NCBI RefSeq assembly: GCF_000160855.1
Contig: NZ_GG700761.1
Span: 1,496 to 9,164, forward strand
Direction of reading: 5' to 3'
Origin: Lactobacillus helveticus DSM 20075 = CGMCC 1.1877
GTDB lineage: Bacteria > Bacillota > Bacilli > Lactobacillales > Lactobacillaceae
DNA: 7,669 nucleotides
In this document: positions 6,068-7,669 of the stretch, one piece after another
Layout: the number at the start of each line of letters is the position of its first letter
Position numbering within the stretch: position 1 is the first letter of the stretch
Made by a program: the position numbers and the translations under genes
Notes under the pieces: generated by a model
Databases searched by the model: none
What the model saw: only the letters and a program-made list of their open reading frames with translations
What the model was told of the DNA's origin: nothing

Positions 6068-6337
6068 CTAACATTTCAGGCTTTGATCAGATTCAATATC
6101 GGGTGACTTGATTTCTGGATTCTGTTTAGCAAATGCTTGCAGCTGTTTTTGAGTTCGCTTACTGATTTCATGGTGTACATCATTTAACTTATTTTTTAGT
6201 CCTAACTTTTGTTGTGGATTAGTCGCTTGCTGAACCTGCTGTTGCAAGTCTTGATAAGACTGATTTAATGCCTTGGCTAATAACTGTTTTAGGTCATTAT
6301 CTGGCTCTTGCTGTGCTTGATAATTCTTAACCGACAC
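6068..6337 (-). CDS. C-terminal fragment (Q-rich tail) of the ADP-ribosyltransferase-like protein
   Basis: The first possible start is GTG 6337, without a clear ribosome site. The same frame is open ten codons further up, to the TAA at 6370, and those codons add the family-like 'FSPQDVKIV'. The rest is helical, rich in Gln and Lys ('QSYQDLQQQVQQATNPQQK'), and probably a coiled coil. As a separate protein it is doubtful. Confidence 0.35.
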   Translation of the reverse strand: MSVKNYQAQQEPDNDLKQLLAKALNQSYQDLQQQVQQATNPQQKLGLKNKLNDVHHEISKRTQKQLQAFAKQNPEIKSPDIESDQSLKC

Positions 6338-6367
6338 GATCTTAACGTCTTGGGGACTAAAACAATA

Positions 6368-6757
6368 TTACTCTTTAGAGGTCATGTCATGGCCTTGCTG
6401 ACTGTCCTTAAAATCTCGCACAGCATAATGAATATTCATTTGATTAGGCACTGGATTTAAAGTTGCTGCTGCACTATCATTACCACCCACCTGATTACCT
6501 AGGTCGTTAATAATATCGAGATCATCTTTAGCCGTTTCAATAGTGGTTTGCGCAATGTGCTTAGCAATTTGATGGTTACCCTCGTCAATATGTGTTTCGC
6601 TAGTCGGTTCGTCCCAATCAGACAAAATATATGGGTAGCCATCTTCTTTAATTTGTTGTTTGGCAATACCTTCTACTAATTTCGTTACTTTTGCAGGTGT
6701 GAGAGTTACTTGATTGCCACTGATTTTTTGGCTACTGTCCAAAATACTTGCGTCCAT
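6368..6757 (-). CDS. 129-residue middle fragment of the ADP-ribosyltransferase-like protein
   Basis: It starts with the ATG that immediately follows the first TAA and stays in the same frame. No ribosome site of its own is seen, so expression would need coupling or read-through. The product is acidic and has no motif that I recognise alone. Its first residues ('MDASIL...') would follow 'YLYTV' as a beta-strand, and 'LDIINDLGNQVGG' and 'NIHYAVRDF' fit the later part of the fold. It ends at the second in-frame TAA. Confidence 0.45.
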   Translation of the reverse strand: MDASILDSSQKISGNQVTLTPAKVTKLVEGIAKQQIKEDGYPYILSDWDEPTSETHIDEGNHQIAKHIAQTTIETAKDDLDIINDLGNQVGGNDSAAATLNPVPNQMNIHYAVRDFKDSQQGHDMTSKE

Positions 6758-6922
6758 TTAGACTGTATATAAATATTTTTCAGCATAGCGAGTTGCTCGC
6801 TCTAGGTTATCGGTTAAATAAATGCAATAACCCATATCAGCTCCGTTTTTATGGACTTTTTGAATTTTAAAATTATCGAATTTGTTGGTTGATCCGTGAT
6901 AAAATTGTAAATTGTCTGTCAT
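6758..6922 (-). CDS. 54-residue N-terminal fragment of the ADP-ribosyltransferase-like protein
   Basis: A strong ribosome site (AAAGGAG, 6937-6931) stands eight bases before the ATG at 6922, so this fragment is likely translated even if the gene is broken. It carries the YHGS (8-11) and GYCIYLTD (31-38) motifs that form part of an NAD-binding site in the family. It ends at TAA directly before the ATG of the next fragment (TAAATG), in the same frame. Confidence 0.6.
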   Translation of the reverse strand: MTDNLQFYHGSTNKFDNFKIQKVHKNGADMGYCIYLTDNLERATRYAEKYLYTV

Positions 6923-6952
6923 TATTAACACTCCTTTGCTTTGCTAATCTCA

Positions 6953-7004
6953 CCCGTTGTTTAGGTTTACTTTTAGCTTTATAAAAGTGAACCTAAATGA
7001 CGGG
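6953..7004. promoter_or_regulatory. Long hairpin in the leader before the ADP-ribosyltransferase-like gene
   Basis: Bases 6953-6975 pair with 6982-7004 to make an uninterrupted stem of 23 bp (a few G-U or G-T pairs) around a 6-base loop. Reading outward, ACTTTTA faces TAAAAGT and CCCGT faces ACGGG. On the - strand it ends about 15 bases before the ribosome site of the gene. No T-run follows on either strand, so it is not a terminator. It may mask or expose the start, serve as a protein site, or be left from a transposon end. Confidence 0.6.
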
Positions 7005-7131
7005 GTCACCAACCGGAACAACGTGAAGGGCGGTAGGCAGGTTCTAATCAAAATCAAAGCTTATTTGTTATGCCTTCAAGTACGATATTCAGACAACACA
7101 CCAGATTAAACGCCGCAACTAATAAAACAAC
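7005..7131. other. Intergenic stretch without recognised features
   Basis: This is part of the gene-free interval 6923-7251. No ORF with a ribosome site was found on either strand. A short segment AACAACG (7017-7023) could pair with CGTTGTT (6955-6961) as an alternative to the long hairpin next door. A promoter for the minus-strand gene is expected here, but no convincing -35/-10 pair was found. Confidence 0.4.
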
Positions 7132-7159
7132 AAAAAAGATCTCCCACACGCGGAGATCT
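7132..7159 (-). terminator. Intrinsic terminator on the minus strand
   Basis: GGAGATCT (7152-7159) pairs perfectly with AGATCTCC (7137-7144) around a 7-base loop. On the - strand it is followed by six Ts (7137-7132). It would stop transcription coming from the right, yet the gene to the right points the other way. It may therefore insulate the leftward gene, or belong to the end of a former insertion sequence. Confidence 0.8.
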
Positions 7160-7165
7160 CCAAAG

Positions 7166-7200
7166 GATAGAAACTATCATTCAACACCATTTGACAAACT
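7166..7200. repeat. Possible remnant of an ISL3-family terminal region
   Basis: The small dyad GATAG/CTATC (7166-7170 with 7174-7178) is followed by ATTCAACACCATTTGACAAA. The reverse complement TTTGTCAAATGGTGTTGAAT resembles the TTTGTCAA...GTTGAA core of ISL3-type ends as I remember them. The orientation suggests an element lying to the left and ending here, not the left end of the transposase gene at 7252. Low certainty. Confidence 0.3.
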
Positions 7201-7251
7201 TCCAATAAAAAATCTATTCCACTAAACATTTTATAAGTAAAGGTGTGTACT

Positions 7252-7669
7252 ATGTCCTCTTTAAATAATTGTATTAAATTTGCGCTTGATATTAAAGATA
7301 AAAATATTGTTTTTAAGAGCTTTTTCTACAAGATGGTTCAAATGAAGAAGCATAAAATCTATGAAGCCGAATTAATTCAACCCGCTTGCCCTTGCTGTGG
7401 CTCTTTAGATCTCTTGCACAATGGCCACTTGATTACCAATATTCACTATCCGACAGCTAATGCCAGTTTGCCTGTCATTATCAGATTGGCTAAGCAGCGA
7501 GTTAAATGTCGTGATTGTGAGCGCTGGTCCATGGCTCAATCTGAACTAGTAAACAAATACTGTTCTATTTCTAATGCTTCTAAGCTCAAAGTATTATCAG
7601 CTTTAACTGAAGATCGATCTATGACCAGCATTGCCAGAGAAAACAATGTTTCGATCAATACCGTTCAAA
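7252..7669 (+). CDS. ISL3-family transposase, N-terminal part
   Basis: The reading frame runs off the window after 139 codons; complete members have about 400-440 residues. The ATG at 7252 follows AAAGGTG at a suitable distance. The N-terminal zinc-finger pattern of ISL3 transposases is clear: CPCCG (Cys46, Cys49) and CRDCERW (Cys86, Cys89). It is followed by a helix-turn-helix (about 116-138, 'SMTSIARENNVSINTVQ'). The DDE catalytic domain would lie beyond the edge. These enzymes move the element by cut-and-paste-like or replicative steps and bind its terminal repeats. No frameshift is seen in the part present. Confidence 0.92.
   Translation, partial: MSSLNNCIKFALDIKDKNIVFKSFFYKMVQMKKHKIYEAELIQPACPCCGSLDLLHNGHLITNIHYPTANASLPVIIRLAKQRVKCRDCERWSMAQSELVNKYCSISNASKLKVLSALTEDRSMTSIARENNVSINTVQ

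Larger units (their letters stand above)
6068..6922 (-). pseudogene. ADP-ribosyltransferase-like gene (ART-PolyVal/DUF3990-like) with two in-frame TAA codons
   Basis: Three stop-free segments lie in one frame of 285 codons. The only interruptions are TAA at codon 55 (6760-6758) and TAA at codon 185 (6370-6368); the end is TAG at 6070-6068. Read through, the protein begins 'LQFYHGSTNKF' and 'GYCIYLTDNLERATRYAEKY', the H-G-S and Y-L-T ... A ... Y-A pattern of H-Y-E-type ADP-ribosyltransferases. After the second stop it gives 'FSPQDVKIVSVKN', which resembles the F-x-P-x-x-I-K-S-V end of such domains. A Q-rich, probably coiled-coil tail of about 85 residues follows. Homology spanning both stops argues that this is one gene broken by nonsense mutations. 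Related domains occur in large plasmid and phage proteins that modify host targets. The start is well supported (AAAGGAG, 6937-6931). Suppression or coupled re-initiation cannot be excluded. Confidence 0.65.

Noticed and set aside
6068..6922. Programmed stop-codon read-through or a reassigned TAA
   Set aside because: Other genes in the window use TAA as a normal stop (transporter), and no recoding signal such as a SECIS-like element was recognised; nonsense mutation is simpler.
6953..7060. Possible oriT (long hairpin followed by a GGGCGG stretch) near a gene family often found on mobile plasmids
   Set aside because: No known nick-site core was recognised and no relaxase gene is present in the window.

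Overview
The window looks like DNA from a lactic acid bacterium of the Lactobacillaceae. Supporting signs are a T-box leader of the Gram-positive type, strong AGGAGG-like ribosome binding sites, AT-rich intergenic spacers, intrinsic terminators, and IS3 and ISL3 family transposases with a small serine resolvase of the kind common in lactobacillus accessory DNA. Genus and replicon (chromosome, plasmid or integrated element) cannot be fixed from the sequence.

Left part (1-2010), ordinary metabolic DNA. The C-terminal half of a TSUP (TauE/SafE-like) membrane transporter on the + strand converges on an Ldh2-family 2-oxoacid/2-hydroxyacid dehydrogenase on the - strand, with a two-way terminator between them. 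The dehydrogenase is preceded by a complete tRNA-sensing T-box leader (about 1689-1966) with its own promoter. Its level is therefore probably set by the charging of one tRNA. The specifier reading is ambiguous (AUG or AAU).

Middle part (2015-4064), broken and mobile DNA. The C-terminal portion of an alginate-lyase-like protein on the - strand runs head-on into a truncated IS3-family element (IS150-like right end, D-D-35-E residues kept, front half lost). Next comes an apparently intact serine resolvase on the - strand, with its own promoter and a 30-bp imperfect palindrome that could be its binding site.

Right part (4093-7669), accessory island. The most interesting intact gene is an SMC/OLD-like AAA ATPase whose C-terminus carries R-N-E-I-D-H, an R-x4-H motif of the HEPN ribonuclease type. 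This suggests a one-protein ATPase-plus-nuclease defence or abortive-infection factor. It is followed by a run of three small hairpins and a strong terminator. Upstream lie a short unidentified ORF and then a single 285-codon frame that reads as an ADP-ribosyltransferase-like (ART-PolyVal/DUF3990-like) protein interrupted by two in-frame TAA codons. A 23-bp hairpin sits in its presumed 5' leader. Further right are a minus-strand terminator, sequence reminiscent of an ISL3 end, and the N-terminal part of an ISL3-family transposase that runs off the window.

Overall, a conserved chromosomal-type segment abuts an IS- and resolvase-littered accessory segment that carries a candidate HEPN-ATPase defence gene and the remains of an ADP-ribosyltransferase-like gene. 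No function has been tested, and family assignments rest on motifs read by eye.
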